Shown here piece after piece: positions 50,426 through 63,965 of a DNA stretch of 64,000 bases (position 1 is its first letter; each line of letters begins with the position of its first letter). The stretch covers positions 13,268,001 to 13,332,000 of the forward strand of contig OZ231126.1 in NCBI GenBank assembly GCA_965153355.1. Reading direction: 5' to 3'. The position numbers and the translations under genes are program-made. The notes under the pieces were generated by a model. The model had not been told where the DNA came from and made no database searches. It worked only from the letters and a program-made list of their open reading frames with translations. This DNA is from Flaccisagitta enflata (lineage: Eukaryota; Chaetognatha; Sagittoidea; Aphragmophora).

Positions 50426-51744
50426 TATTTCTCTAATCTCCGAATGATTTACACTTTCATGAAATACACAAATCTGAACAAAGCATGTAATTACATGCAA
50501 TTTGTCGAAGACGTTAAGTGCTGCTTCATGCTTCAATGTCCTCTGACTGAGTTCGTTTCATAGATTAAATCTCTGCGTAATGAAAATCGGCAGTGTTAAA
50601 GATTTCAGCAAAGGAGGAGCGAAAGAGTGTGCAATGGTTGACAAAGCAGCCGTCATGTATCATAACATTAACAGTAAAATGGCATAACCAATCAATAAGA
50701 ATAGGAAAATATATCTAGGATAAAATAAGCAAGGAATCCAAAGACTAGAAAAAAAAGAACAGAAAAAGGATCTCAAAAGGGGAAGAAATAATTACAAGAA
50801 GAAAAAAATTCAAAGAAAAAATAGAAAATGACCGGTAACAAAAAAAAAAAAAAAAAAAAAAGAAAACACATATTTCCTCCACGCTTGTCAAATTACATTC
50901 CTTTTGCCCCCCGCCGCTTTTACAACCTCTGAAGGCATTGTTGAAAATTGATATTTGGTATTCCTGTTTTGAAATTGGCAAACTATATCTACGGCTCGAA
51001 TGCGCAAAAGAAAAAAAAACAAAACAAACAAAAAAAAAAAAAAAAAAAAGAACGAGGGAAACAATATTTTGTTAAGTTTTGTGATTGTGGGAGAAATAAA
51101 AAGAACGATGTTGTCAAAAAGAAACTATATTTTACGCGGTATATCATTTGCGTTTTCTACTGGAGATTTGTTCTTGAACGTGTTTATTTTGTATTGAAGA
51201 AACTCCGTTGTTGTCGATGTTGTCATAGTCGTTGCTTGCGTATTCGTCCTTCCGTTGGTTGTTGTCGATGTTGTCATCGTCGTTGCTCACGTAGTCGTCG
51301 TTGCTATTGGTTTTGTTGTTTTTGTCGATGCCTTTGGTCTCAATTCTCAAACAGGTGTTGTCGCACTTTTATACTTTCCTACATTTTTTTAGCAATTGTG
51401 CTCGTTAGACGTAACTCACGTTTGCTTGTGATAAAACACTGTCTCGGTGTTTAACTGTAACACAACTGTCAAATGGCAAATACAAAGCCAAGAAGTCCCT
51501 TAAAAGTTGAAAGGCAGAATAGTTGATAATTGATGTTTGATAGATGATACATGATTCACCCACGTAACTTTTGTCAACAACAAAATCTGGAAAGTCAGCT
51601 TCGAACTTTAAATCGAATAGTATTGACATATTTTATGCACAGTTAGCTTCTCAAGTCCATGGCCTACACTCTCTTAGATGCCTCACCTGTGGCCCTCCCT
51701 ATTCCATCTGTCTCTTGCCCTCCTTTTCTTTTACTCTCCTCCAT

Positions 51745-51746
<2 letters not shown>

Positions 51747-51809
<63 letters not shown>
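51747..51809. repeat. (GA)n microsatellite
   Basis: About 31 pure GA units. Confidence 0.95.
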
Positions 51810-51810
<1 letters not shown>

Positions 51811-52076
51811 CTAGTTCCCTCTCAATGACAGATTGGCAAATTGGCAACTTCACGAATTGGCAACATATCTTCATGCTTCATCTTCTTCGCTCTCCATCTC
51901 TTTCTCCATCTGTCTTTCTTTCCAACTGTCCTTCTGTCTCACTGTCAGTCAATGTCTTTCTGTCTATTTTGTTCTCTCAAGAATCAGTCTACTTTGAAAA
52001 ACATTTTGAAATTCCATGTTTTTCAGCCGTATGGCTCTGTATGGCTAATTTCGTCTTTATGTGTGTGAGCTAATCC

Positions 52077-52517
<441 letters not shown>

Positions 52518-52713
52518 CGTCTCTATCTCATTTGCCTGGGTTGGTCGTCGTTAATTCCGGGTTTGTGAGCCATTTCCATGCTTTTCAGTTGGACTCGACA
52601 CTTGAGCCCTGACGCAAATGGTGTCATTTTTGCGGCTCTTTTGCAGCTTTCGCGCAAATTGTTGCTGCTCATTCTTTCTCTCTCTGTCTCTCCTTCATAG
52701 CTCATACCATACT

Positions 52714-52921
<208 letters not shown>

Positions 52922-53370
52922 GTTAGCGTTGTTGTTTTGATCATTTTGTTGATTTCATCAATGAATGAAACGTGTCAAAAAAACTGACGAAGTGCGAATG
53001 AAAAAGTGTCAAAAGAAGGAAAAGAAAACAAGAATCTTGAGCTTCCGTTTCTCCGCTTCAGGAATTTCTCTCCCCTTTCTCGTTCTTACTTTGGCTTGGT
53101 GATATTTCTGTTGGAGATACCAGTACAGCTACACCCCGCAATACCAAATCCAAGAGTAACGGCAATCTGACAATAAACCAACCATTAATGGACACAGAAT
53201 CTTGGTCTCTCATGTCATACCTTTTATCACATATATTGGCAATTGTGGAAATCTGTTTATAATAGATAGAATTTGTTTAGCCCGTGGAATTTGTTATTCT
53301 GGGGCTCATTTGCGTCTCTTAAGATGGAATGAGCGGATCATTCCGCTTAGGAAATTTGCGAAAGTTTCGT

Positions 53371-53396
53371 CCCTGGCATCCCTAGGGATGCCAGGG
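53371..53396. other. Perfect 26-bp palindrome
   Basis: CCCTGGCATCCCT is followed directly by its exact reverse complement, with no spacer. It lies in a non-repetitive part of intron 3. Its function is unknown; it could be a dimer-binding site or chance. Confidence 0.9.
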
Positions 53397-53959
53397 GATC
53401 CCTGCCTGGCCGTGGAAGACCATGCCATGGGCGTGAAGTCGCACGAAGCGTTCGACAAGTGTACTCTTGAAGCTCACTGCGCATTAAATCCAATGTCATT
53501 GATGAAAGTATTGATTCATTCGCCTCAAATATATCATCACCCAATTTTCGGGATGGAGATTTGTTACCATTCGCATTCTTTACCAAAAATTTGTCTCCTT
53601 AATTACCTGACTTTTCACTTATTCTCCGTTTCCGTCTGACAACTTCAATGAAGGAAAGGAATCCGCCTAATCGGAAGCGAAATCTGCATCACCGCAATAT
53701 GCAAATCAGACTTTTGCTTCAGCGCGCGAGCGGTCGCGCAGCTTGAATAGGCGGGGAAAGATTTTATTTGTTCTTCCTATTCAGTCTTTTCCTTTTTGCG
53801 GGTTTTCTTTGCTTCTTTTCTTTTTCTATCTTTTTGCGCGCGAGCCAAAAAAAAAAAGTGATGAACCATTATGATAAGACAAATTTATTCATTGGAGAAG
53901 GATTAGACTCGGGCCGTAAAATGGTGGCTCCTCGTCATCAACTTCGTCGCTGTTGCTAT

Positions 53960-53991
<32 letters not shown>

Positions 53992-54091
53992 ATTGTCGTC
54001 GTCGTCGTTGTCGCCGTCAATACCATGATCGCCGAAGCTATGCAAGTTGCTGCATTGAATGATGATACAGCCAGAACCCTTATCTAAAAGT

Positions 54092-54228
<137 letters not shown>

Positions 54229-55026
54229 GTTCATTTGCGTCTCGTTTGTGTCAACCTCCACAATCGTCATTGTTTCCATGATTGATGTCCTAAGAGCGGT
54301 GACGTGTTCTGCATGTGAGGACATAATATTGTATATTTGCAGAATGGAGACTCAATTCAAAATTGGTTGCCTTTGTTAACTTGGGTTTAATGATTTAGTA
54401 ACTGATAGCAAATCTATGCAAATTAGAGGTAAATTGAAATATTGATATTCATTACGTTCTTTTCAAATCAGCTACGTGACTAATTTCAACTCAGCACCTA
54501 AGCACCTCAATATGTAATCAAGGGCTCTGGTTAGTCTGTTGGTCGGTCGGTCTGTCGTTTGGTTCGAAACGTATTAGCTCATGCCCACAAGGCGCGCCAG
54601 TTTGCCAGCTTGGGGCCTTGTTTTTCTCCAGACTAGCCGTTTAAAAAAAAAGAAATGACGCATTTTCTTTTGTCACATTGTCAGTTGCAGAGAGGCGATG
54701 ACGCGAAAGAAGATTTCCATTTCTGCTTTATTTGCGTTTTCTATTTGTTTAAGACCGACGAAAATGATAACGAAAACAACGCTCACAAAGTTGAACCGAA
54801 GATAGAAGAAAAAAGGTTATCTTGCTTTTTTCTTCTTCACGCTTTCAACGTCTGTTCTTTCTTCCCTTTATTCGTCTTTATGTTGGTTTTACTGTTGTTC
54901 GGCCTGACTCTGTTTGCCTGCTTTCATTGTCTGTTGTTCTTTCCTTCGTGGTTGTGCTTTAAAACTGTTTTATTGTTGGTCAGTCTGACTCTGTTTTGAA
55001 ATTTTGTCCCGTACTCTCGTTTAGTA

Positions 55027-55238
55027 ACAAGGTGTGCAAAAAACCTTGCACTGGTACTCTAGCTTACAAAACATAAAAATCATCCTTACAGATGGCCTTT
55101 GTGATGAAATTTGAATTGAAGTATCCCTACGGTAACTATATACTATGATAAAATGTTCGTAAAACTGAGCCAAGTGGAAGCATGCTTCTTACATCCTGTA
55201 TGCTTCAGCATCTGTGCAAAATTTTTTGCACACCCTGT
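55027..55238. mobile_element. Short MITE with TA target duplication, 212 bp
   Basis: ACAAGGTGTGCAAAAAACCT on the left; the right end in reverse complement is ACAGGGTGTGCAAAAAATTT. TA flanks at 55,025-55,026 and 55,239-55,240. The interior is AT-rich and non-coding. Confidence 0.82.
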
Positions 55239-56087
55239 TACGGACTCGCCTGTCGCTGTCTCTGTCGCTGTCTCTGTCTTCTTTTTTTCTGAAATGGCCA
55301 TAAATCCTTGACTCATACTTTCTTTCCTACATGTGCCACCTTTTGTAAACTGACAATCATTTACACGCGAATTTGATTAGAATATAAAGAACAACCCTAT
55401 TACAGAACAAGGTCAAAATGGAGCAAAACCAGGAGAGAAAGAATAAAAGGAAGAAAACATGATAAAGCATCAAATCACACAAAAAAGTTGAACATGAATG
55501 ACCCAAAAAGAAATGGGCTAACAATAGAATAAAAAGAGGGAAGCAAAAATGCGGATGACCCATAAAAAGGAAAAGAGACGAAAAAAGAAGAGAGACCTTT
55601 ACAAGAATAGAATAGAAACCCCCAAAAAGATGGAATAGGTACGATCCGCATCCCAAACCCCCCTTCCTCCCCCCCCCCCACCCTTGAACCTCCTCCTGCG
55701 CGTGTTTTATGTTAAGGAGAGAAACGACGACTGGAATTGTCATAACAACCGACTTTTGGGTGTGGCTGAAAACGAGGCCGCGTCTCATTCAGACCCGGCC
55801 GCCGCATCGAGGCCAATCGAGGCCAAATCGGCGGTGGAGGCAGCGGTGGTGGCGGCAGCGGCGGCCGTTTTTGGGGTATCACCCTAAATCCAAAGCTTGA
55901 GGAGCAAATCAAGCGGAAAACAGGACGGAAAAGAAGAAAGGAAAAATGAAAAGGGAAAGATTTTCCATGTGTCTAAGCCTCTTTCATGCTGAAGGCTGAA
56001 GACGGGGCGCTCGTGGAATGAGAGTGTAGGAAGAAAAGTGAAATAAGAGTGAAGGAAAAGTGAAAGAAGAATAGTCGCAAAAGCGTT

Positions 56088-56659
56088 AGATGGTCAGCGG
56101 TACCCGTGCCCTGCCTAAGTTGGTTGTGGTTGAAGTTGAGGGGGGAGCAGGGCAGCGGCCCCGAAGGGGTCGATGACCTATGCTTTCACACATATGGGGG
56201 ATTTTCTCCTCCTCCTCCTTCTTCTTCTCCTCCTCCTCCTCCTCCTCCTCCGTCCCTCCCCCTCAAATCCCAGTCCCGAGGCCCAAATCCCAGCCTCAAG
56301 GCCCAAATCCTAGCCTCAAGCCCTAAATCCTAGCCTGGAGGCTGAGATTTGGGCCTCAAGGTTGGGATCTGGGCCTCCTGGCTGAGATTTTGACCTTGAG
56401 GCTGAGATTTGGGCGTCACGGCTGAAATCTGGGCCTCCAGGCTAGGATTTAGGCCTTGAGGCTAGGATTTGGGCCTTGAGGCTGGGATTTGGGCCTCAAG
56501 ACTGGGATTTGGGCCTCGAGACTGGAATTTGGGCCTCGGGACTGGGATTTGAGGGGGGTGGACGGAGAAGAAGGAGGAGAAGAAGAAGAAGGAGGAGGAG
56601 GAGAAAATCCCCCATATGTGTGAAAGCATAGGTCATCGACCCCTTCGGGGCCGCTGCCC
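56088..56659. repeat. Family B repeat as a 510-bp inverted pair around a minisatellite
   Basis: The left arm starts GATGGTCAGCGGTACCCGTG, then from 56,150 GGGCAGCGGCCCCGAAGGGG, CGATGACCTATGCTTTCACA, a TCC tract and 20-bp units (GGCCCAAATCCCAGCCTCAA). Around 56,335 the orientation flips and the same blocks return in reverse order to 56,659. The transcript would fold into one long hairpin. Confidence 0.9.
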
Positions 56660-57215
56660 AAAAGTGAGAGAAGAATAAGGAAAATAGATTGAAAGAAGAG
56701 AAGCGAACGAAGAAGAGTAAAAAAGAGTGAAGGAAAAGTAAAACAAGGTAAAAGACAAGTGTAAGAAGAAATGTGAGAGAATAAAACTGAAAGAAGAAAA
56801 AATGAGGCGATGATGGCAAGAACGTGTAAACGCTGACAAAAATCTCAAGTCTGTGAGATTCCTGAAGGCAGAATTAGAAAAAAGTTATGAGAAATTGGAG
56901 TGTTGCGGGGTGAATTAGGACATTTCCTAAGTAGTGCTAGTGATGGAAATGGTACATACATAGAAAAGAAAGAGAGAATACAGTAGGAAAGACCTTGTAG
57001 ATGAAGCGATGGGGATTTGCAAGAAGAAGACGTAACTTCGATGAAGCTGTCGCGTTTGCGGTTTAAAGAGATGCAAAGCAAGTCTATCAGAATAAAATCA
57101 GTCTTTGGGCCTTTTTAAGGCCCAAGTAGATCCTTTATGGGGCGCACGGGTGTTACGATTACGAATTTAGGGAGAAATCCGCCCAAAATTGGACAAAACG
57201 TCGCGGTTAAGGTTC

Positions 57216-57548
<333 letters not shown>

Positions 57549-57654
57549 ATATCATGAAGGCATTTCGCCGTGTGTCACCCAAAAACACAGTCTTATGACG
57601 TCGTAAATAAGGAAAATCCGTCAACGTCCCAAATCCTTCCGTTGTTATCGTTTC

Positions 57655-57758
57655 CTTCATCAACGTCATCGTCGTTGTCGTCGTCGTCGTTGTCGTCGTC
57701 ATCCTCGTCGTCGTCGTTGTCGTCGTCGTCGTCGTCATCGTTGTCGTCGTCATCTTCA

Positions 57759-57791
<33 letters not shown>

Positions 57792-57800
57792 TCGTCGTCG
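57655..57800. repeat. (GTC)n microsatellite
   Basis: GTC triplets with GTT and ATC variants. Poly-Asp, poly-Ser and poly-Thr frames are artefacts. Confidence 0.9.
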
Positions 57801-58397
57801 TTCTTGTTGTTTGTGGCTTCCAAATGATAACATCGTGACGGTGTTTTGGCTCATGCAGCAAATTTCGGTCTTTACCCCATTCCATAAACACAACCACCAC
57901 CTTTTTCACCCTCCTCCCTTGCCACAACCTTTGTCACCCCCCTCTTTTCACCATCTTTGTCACCCCCTTCTTATTACAACCTTTGTCACCCCCTCCTTGC
58001 CACCAACTTATAGACCCTCTTCTTTACCTACATCACTGTCACGTCTTTTCCACAGTACCAGCTCAAGTATGAGTTGTTTCGTTTTCATTCACTATCAAAA
58101 CTGCCGTTTTTAACCGGGCTACCACAACCTCCACAGCCATCATTTTCGTAGAAATATTTCTGTTGATTCTTCAATGCGTCTCGCATTTTTGTAACCACTC
58201 GGCACACTGACGCATATGTGTGCATATACTCGCAACGTACATGCGCACATATGTTTTATATGCGCGTTTGTGTGTGCGCGTGTGTGCGCGTGTGTGTGCG
58301 CGCGAGCGTGAAATTTGCGCGGTTGCTCATCCGCGACTACGCAAATGCGCTCACAAACGCCGTAAAAAAGGGACAGAGAAAACAAAATAATGGTGCA

Positions 58398-58555
58398 GAT
58401 GTCGGCTGAGCAGATGAGCGAGTTGACGGCTCTAAAGACGTGAGTTAGCTTGAGTCTGAGATGTCGGCTGAGCAGATGAGTGAGTTGACGGCTCTAAAGA
58501 CGTGAGTTAGCTTCAGTCTGAGGTGTTGGCTGAGCAGATGAGTGTGGTGATGGCT
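58398..58555. repeat. 62-bp tandem repeat, 2.5 copies
   Basis: GATGTCGGCTGAGCAGATGA begins units at 58,398 and 58,460, and a diverged unit at 58,522. Each contains GAGTTGACGGCTCTAAAGAC and GTGAGTTAGCTT. Confidence 0.88.
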
Positions 58556-58804
58556 TAATACACCAGTCGTCAATATCACTTGTTCTATTAATCCTAGTGA
58601 ATAAATTGACTCAAACGTATGTTGCATTGTTATCCACTGGCAAAAATGAATGCAATCCCTTGTAAAAAGACACGAACATTCGTTTCTTGTCAGTCTTCCT
58701 CTTATTCCAAATCCAAACAAATCTTCGCCTGGTATCTTTTAAATGGCCACCACCTGTCTACTTAATCTCTTTCCTCCTTTTGCTCCTTCATCAACTTATA
58801 TCTT

Positions 58805-58926
58805 CTTCTGATTCTTCTTCTGCTTCCTCTTCTTCTTCTTCTTCTTCTTCTTCTTCTTCTTCTTCTTCTTCTTCTTCTTCTTCTTCTTCTTCTTCTTCTT
58901 CTTCTTCTTTTTTTCTTATTTCCATA

Positions 58927-59018
<92 letters not shown>

Positions 59019-59028
59019 TTATTCTTCC

Positions 59029-59069
<41 letters not shown>

Positions 59070-59175
59070 TTCTTCTTCTTCTTCTTCTTCTTCTTCTTCT
59101 TCTTCTTCTTCTTCTTCTTCTTCTTCTGCTTCTTCTTCTTCTTCCTCTTCTCCTGCTTCTTCTTCTTCTTCTTCA
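58805..59175. repeat. (TTC)n-(GTT)n-(TTC)n compound microsatellite
   Basis: TTC to 58,910, GTT at 58,928-59,016, then TTC/CTC to 59,175. The junctions are abrupt. GAA/GGA-rich sequence on the other side runs 59,275-59,345. Confidence 0.96.
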
Positions 59176-59433
59176 CCTTTTCCTATCTTTCTGTGGTGCG
59201 CACAGGCGCCGCGTCCATCTTTCAAGGCAGATGCATTTCAACGTCATTGAAGAGTTTTAGAAGATGGAGGAAAGTGGAGGAGGAAGAAGAAGAAGAGAAG
59301 GAGGAAGAAGAAAAGGAGGAGGAAGAAGAAGGAAAGGAGGAAAGGTAGAAAGAGATAACCGTCTTCGGTGCTAAGACGATCCATCACCTGCAGACTTGAC
59401 CGGGATGAAGACGTGAAGGAGGAAAAGAAGGAG

Positions 59434-59437
<4 letters not shown>

Positions 59438-59474
<37 letters not shown>
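59438..59474. repeat. (GA)n microsatellite
   Basis: About 18 GA units. Confidence 0.92.
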
Positions 59475-59478
<4 letters not shown>

Positions 59479-59989
59479 AACCGACCTCTGCTGATTTTCA
59501 TGAGATAAAAAGAAACAATTTATAACGGATCCACACGCTCGCACGCGCTTACACGCGCACATGGACATGCGTGGAGTCGTGGACACACACTCGCACCAAC
59601 ACGGGCACAACATATTATGTACGCGTGTTACTGGTTCCCAGAGAACGTATGTTTAAGCGCGCGTTTGTGCATCTTTTGACGTTATCTAAAGGTACTCATC
59701 CTATTTCATTCATGTGCAAATCATCAGATTTTTGTTCTATTCAGTTCTCACAGCCATTTTAGTAACCCTTTACGCTCCATCTCAACTGACCCAGACCCAT
59801 TGCAACTGAATCCCATATCAACCCTTTAAACCCATTTCAACGATTTCAGCCTCATTTCTACTTCACTTCTCTCACACCCCCATTTCAAATGATTCCCATT
59901 TCAGCCGCCTCAAGAGACCCTAAAACGCGTCTCGCCTTTCTTCAACTCAAGTGGCAAAATCGACCTTTGCGAAATTCTTTCACTGTCGC

Positions 59990-60104
<115 letters not shown>

Positions 60105-60374
60105 GCCTTCTCCGTCACTTTCTCACTCTCTCACGGTCCCGCGTGTTTTCTAATTCAAGAGGGAGATCGATTTTGTCTGGCACTATGCATATAATCAAAT
60201 TTCTATTTGTACTAATCATATCTTCTTCTTCTTCTTTGTCACTTCTTCTTTCCTTCTTTCTTCATCTTTCCTTCTTTCTTCATCTTTTCATCTTTTTTTT
60301 ATTCTTCCTTCCCTCTTCAAACCCTTCTTTCATACTCTGTTGAGTTTCTTCTCATAGCTTTGACAACCCCTTTG

Positions 60375-60394
60375 CGGCGTTGTTGTCGTCGTCG

Positions 60395-60458
<64 letters not shown>

Positions 60459-60466
60459 GGTTGTGG

Positions 60467-60557
<91 letters not shown>

Positions 60558-60670
60558 GGTCGTCGTGGTTGTTGTCGTGGTTGCGGTTGTGGTTGTGGTT
60601 GTGGTAATTGTTGTTGTTGCTGTTGTTGTTGTGGTTGTGGTTGTGGTTGTGGTTGTGGTTGTGGTTGTGG

Positions 60671-60732
<62 letters not shown>

Positions 60733-60735
60733 AGT
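60375..60735. repeat. (GTT)n microsatellite with (GGTTGT)n blocks
   Basis: GTT arrays are interrupted by GGTTGT hexamers near 60,457, 60,585 and 60,631-60,672. Confidence 0.96.
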
Positions 60736-61030
60736 GTTGTTATGGTCTTGGTTGTTATTATTTCTATTCTCGCCGTCCCCCTTCTACGCTTCCTGCGATT
60801 CCTTGGAGGAAGGAATTGAGTTTTAAAGCTGTCACATTGTTGATGTTTCAATCACGTTTCTCGTTTCTTCCTTGTCTATCACCGCCAACCTTATCTCTCT
60901 CTGTCTCTCTCTCTTTAACTTTCTTTCGTCCTTTACAACTTCGCTACTTCATTTACATGTCCACTTTCACCAGTTTAACCACTTCATTCTCTCTCATTTC
61001 TACAAACTTATGTTTGTGTTTTTATAGTAT

Positions 61031-61232
61031 AATTTTTAGTCGCGTGCTACGCGACTCTACACCCCACTTTGTCCGTCAGTTGGTCTGTTGGTCTGTTGGT
61101 CACACTTTACTTTTTTTATATTTTTTGTTCTTTAACCGAACTACTCCTGCCCAAATGCTCTGATGACCTCAAATATGGTCCCTGCCCACCCGCACGCGAC
61201 TGGGGTAGCCGTGTATCCGGCCTTGTTTTCTA
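61031..61232 (+). mobile_element. Family A (DINE/pearl-like) element, complete copy
   Basis: TTTTTAGTCGCGTGCTACGCGACT hairpin, ACCCCACTTTGTCC, and a degenerate GTTGGTCT tract instead of GTCC. CTCCTGCCCAAATGCTCTG, CCCACCCGCACGCGACTGGG and CCGTGTATCCGGCCTTGTTT follow. It is nearly identical to 16,133-16,405 outside the tract, so this pair defines the family ends. Confidence 0.85.
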
Positions 61233-61305
61233 ATAATCTCCTCCCTTCTTCTATCTCCCCCTGTGTGTCTGAATCAATGCCTGTCTGTTTTTCTGTCTCT
61301 GTCTC

Positions 61306-61409
<104 letters not shown>

Positions 61410-62984
61410 TCTCTCTCCTTCTCTTTGCTTGTCATTGGTGTTCTTGTCGGCTCCTCTTTCTTCGCTGCACCTTTGGACCAGATTGTGGACACACTCTGTC
61501 TCTGTCTCTGTCGCTGTCTCTCTCCATATCTACCCATGTCTCTGTCTCTGTCTCTTGGACCAGATTGCGGACACGTGAGTTTGCCAAAAGCGGGCAAAGC
61601 AGGAAAGCCCCTAATGGCCTTTTAAAGGCATTTCATGGAGGGGCAAGAAAGACAACAACGGGACAACGATTAGGACAAGGGAGAGAGAGAGGGAGGAGGA
61701 GGAGGAGGAGGAGGAGGAGGAGGAGAATGAGAAGGTGGGGTAGGAGGAAGAAGAGGTGGAGAAGCAGAAGAGGAGGAAGATCAAGACTAGACCCAATTGG
61801 ATGAGGACCAAATGGGAGAATGCATGCCTATGAATGCATTGGTAGTATTGCAGTATGAAATCACCCATCATTTAGAGGAGGGAGGTGGAGTTTGGAGGAG
61901 TTTGGAGGAGAAGGAGGAGGTCATTTGTGAGATCATGCCATTATTGGCAGTGTGAAATCATTGAATAGAAATCACCTCCTATTTCCTCATATGCAAGCAA
62001 AAGATTTTCATCATTACAATAATGTGTCATCCTAAAAGCATTTTCATCATAAAAACCATATTCATTGAGAAAAAAAAATTCCATCCAGAAAAAAATTTGT
62101 TTGTATAGAAAGATTTTAATCTTGAAAACAATTGCAAAACTGCTAAATTTCACTTATTCTAATAAAAAAGTTTATCATGACAATTTTTTTATCACAGAAA
62201 AAATGTTCATGATTAAAACCATTTCATTTAAATTTCTTTCAAACATTTTCAATCATTCATCTTAATAGTTATCATTTCCAACTATTTTTTATCATTTTCA
62301 AGCTTTCATCTTAATTGATATATTCATTATGAAGACATATTTATTATGAAAGATCTTTTCAATGTGGAAAAAATAGTTCCTATGAAAAAATGCGTTCTTA
62401 AAATGGTCAAAGAAAATTGTATAAAAAAATACAAAAAAAAATCATGTTACCATGATTGAATAGTACTTGGTGAGTAGAAGAGTATGGTCACCCTAACTTG
62501 ATATTTTCTGTGTAGCTGAGGACTAGGGGGGGTTGGGTCACCCTAACTTGAACTTTTGACTGCTGTTTATAGCCATCGGCGCTGAGGCGGTTTCAAACGA
62601 TAGATAAGAGCATTGTCGGTCAAACAAAATGACAACCCTTTTCCTTGCAGGGTGGTGCAAAGAAGTCCAATTGGTAGATAAATGTCATAAGTAACTGATC
62701 AAGGCAAAAAAATGTGTTTTGACTTTCAAACTGGTAATTTTTCTCACTTTTTAGGTCAACGGCCATATAACAAAAAATAACAAGAAAATAGTGTTGAGTT
62801 TTAGATTTGAAGCCTTTGTGAAAGTTTGTGTGCGTAGATGTTTCTCCAAAGCCCCTAATCAACTTGTACCACCATTGTGACCAAATTAGACAAGGAGGAA
62901 GCTAATCCTATGACCAGTTTTTGCTGCAGCTATGGCGCTAGTACCATATGTGCAGGCCTTTTTTTAGTGATTTTTTTGGCATAG

Positions 62985-63060
62985 CCAACCGGGCTCTCTC
63001 CTCATAATTTTACAGAGCCCGACGGAAAAACAGCGAGCCCGGCAAAAAAACAATGCTGGA
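62985..63060. mobile_element. Fragment resembling the 382-bp hAT MITE
   Basis: CCAACCGGGCTCTCTCC, ACAGAGCCCGACGG and GCGAGCCCGGC resemble the GAGCCCG-rich interior of 27,116-27,497. No termini were seen. Confidence 0.4.
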
Positions 63061-63067
63061 TAAAAGG

Positions 63068-63190
63068 CTACCTAAGTCGTGTGAGGGTGGGCAGGGGTAA
63101 TGACGGACGGACGCATGAACAGATTGACGGACAGATGGATCGACCGATGGACAGACAAAACGAGGTGTAGAGTCGCGTGCTCGTCAAGCC
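63068..63190 (-). mobile_element. Family A element, degraded copy
   Basis: CTAAGTCGTGTGAGGGTGGGCAGGGG, a GACGGACGGAC tract with GACA variants, then GAGGTGTAGAGTCGCGTGC. Confidence 0.65.
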
Positions 63191-63254
63191 TGGGATTTTC
63201 AGATTTTTTTTTTAGTAACATAGGAGAATTTTTCAAGGAAAAAGATGGAGATAA

Positions 63255-63365
63255 ACAAGAAGAAAAAGAAAACAAAAAATAAGAAGAAGAAGGAGAAGAG
63301 GAAGAAGAAGAAGAAGATGAAGAAGAAGAAGAAGAAGAAGAAGAAGAAGAAGAAGAAGAAGAAGA
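63255..63365. repeat. (GAA)n microsatellite
   Basis: AAG triplets with a pure block from about 63,300. A second GAA-rich patch lies at 63,458-63,505. Confidence 0.93.
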
Positions 63366-63558
63366 ACCTTGTCTATTGCGCATCTGCCTCGGTGACAGGT
63401 GCCCCTACGAGGCATAAAATAGTGGTGTTTAGTGCCTGCTTAAGCATTATTGGAATAAGAAGAAGAAGGAGAAGGATAAGAGGGAGAAGAAGAAGGAGAA
63501 GGAGATGAAGATGACAGAATAAAAGATTATGATGATGATCTGGAGGAATTCCAAGTTT

Positions 63559-63559
<1 letters not shown>

Positions 63560-63604
<45 letters not shown>
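63560..63604. repeat. (GA)n microsatellite
   Basis: About 22 pure GA units. Confidence 0.95.
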
Positions 63605-63607
<3 letters not shown>

Positions 63608-63834
63608 TTGGATTAACGATGTCTCTAATTTCAGCCATGAGTACCAAATGCCACACCATAACTTTGAATCCCAGTCTTGAAGTTTAAATCCCAACCTTTT
63701 CACCCAAACATCATCTTTTTCCACAACCCCATGACAGATTGTGAACCGCAAGCTACAGCGGATAACAAGAGATCAAATAACTAATTATCCATGTTTTAGG
63801 CGGATTTCCATTTCTCTCATCAGAAAAAATAACT

Positions 63835-63965
63835 GGTCGCCCAAGGACAATATGTGATCAGATATACCCGATGCCCTGCTTTGCATGGTTGTGAATCAGA
63901 ATGGGGGAAGCAGGGCAGCGGCGCCAAAGGGGACGGAGTCCAGTAGATCACAGGGGACTTCCATT
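63835..63965 (+). repeat. Family B dispersed repeat
   Basis: GGTCGCCCAAGGACAATATG, ACCCGATGCCCTGCTTTGC, AGCAGGGCAGCGGCGCCAAAG and CACAGGGGACTTCCATT give the same order as the minus copy at 1625-1755. A short 20-bp-minisatellite remnant (AATCCCAGTCTTGAAG) precedes it at 63,666. Confidence 0.78.

Noticed and set aside
53202-53639. 145-codon open frame in intron 3 with an overlapping minus-strand frame
   Set aside because: No recognisable domain, and open on both strands. It lacks good flanking splice sites and lies inside the T-box intron. Worth a database search but not supported as a gene.
54526-54632. Possible further family A copy (GTCGGTCGGTCTGTCG, then CATGCCCACAAGG and GGGGCCTTGTTTTT)
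   Set aside because: The hairpin and subterminal motifs are missing, so the match is too weak to annotate.
60330-60851. 173-codon poly-Thr frame and overlapping poly-Cys, poly-Val and poly-Leu frames
   Set aside because: Pure GTT array, open in all frames, with no splice context or flanking conserved sequence.
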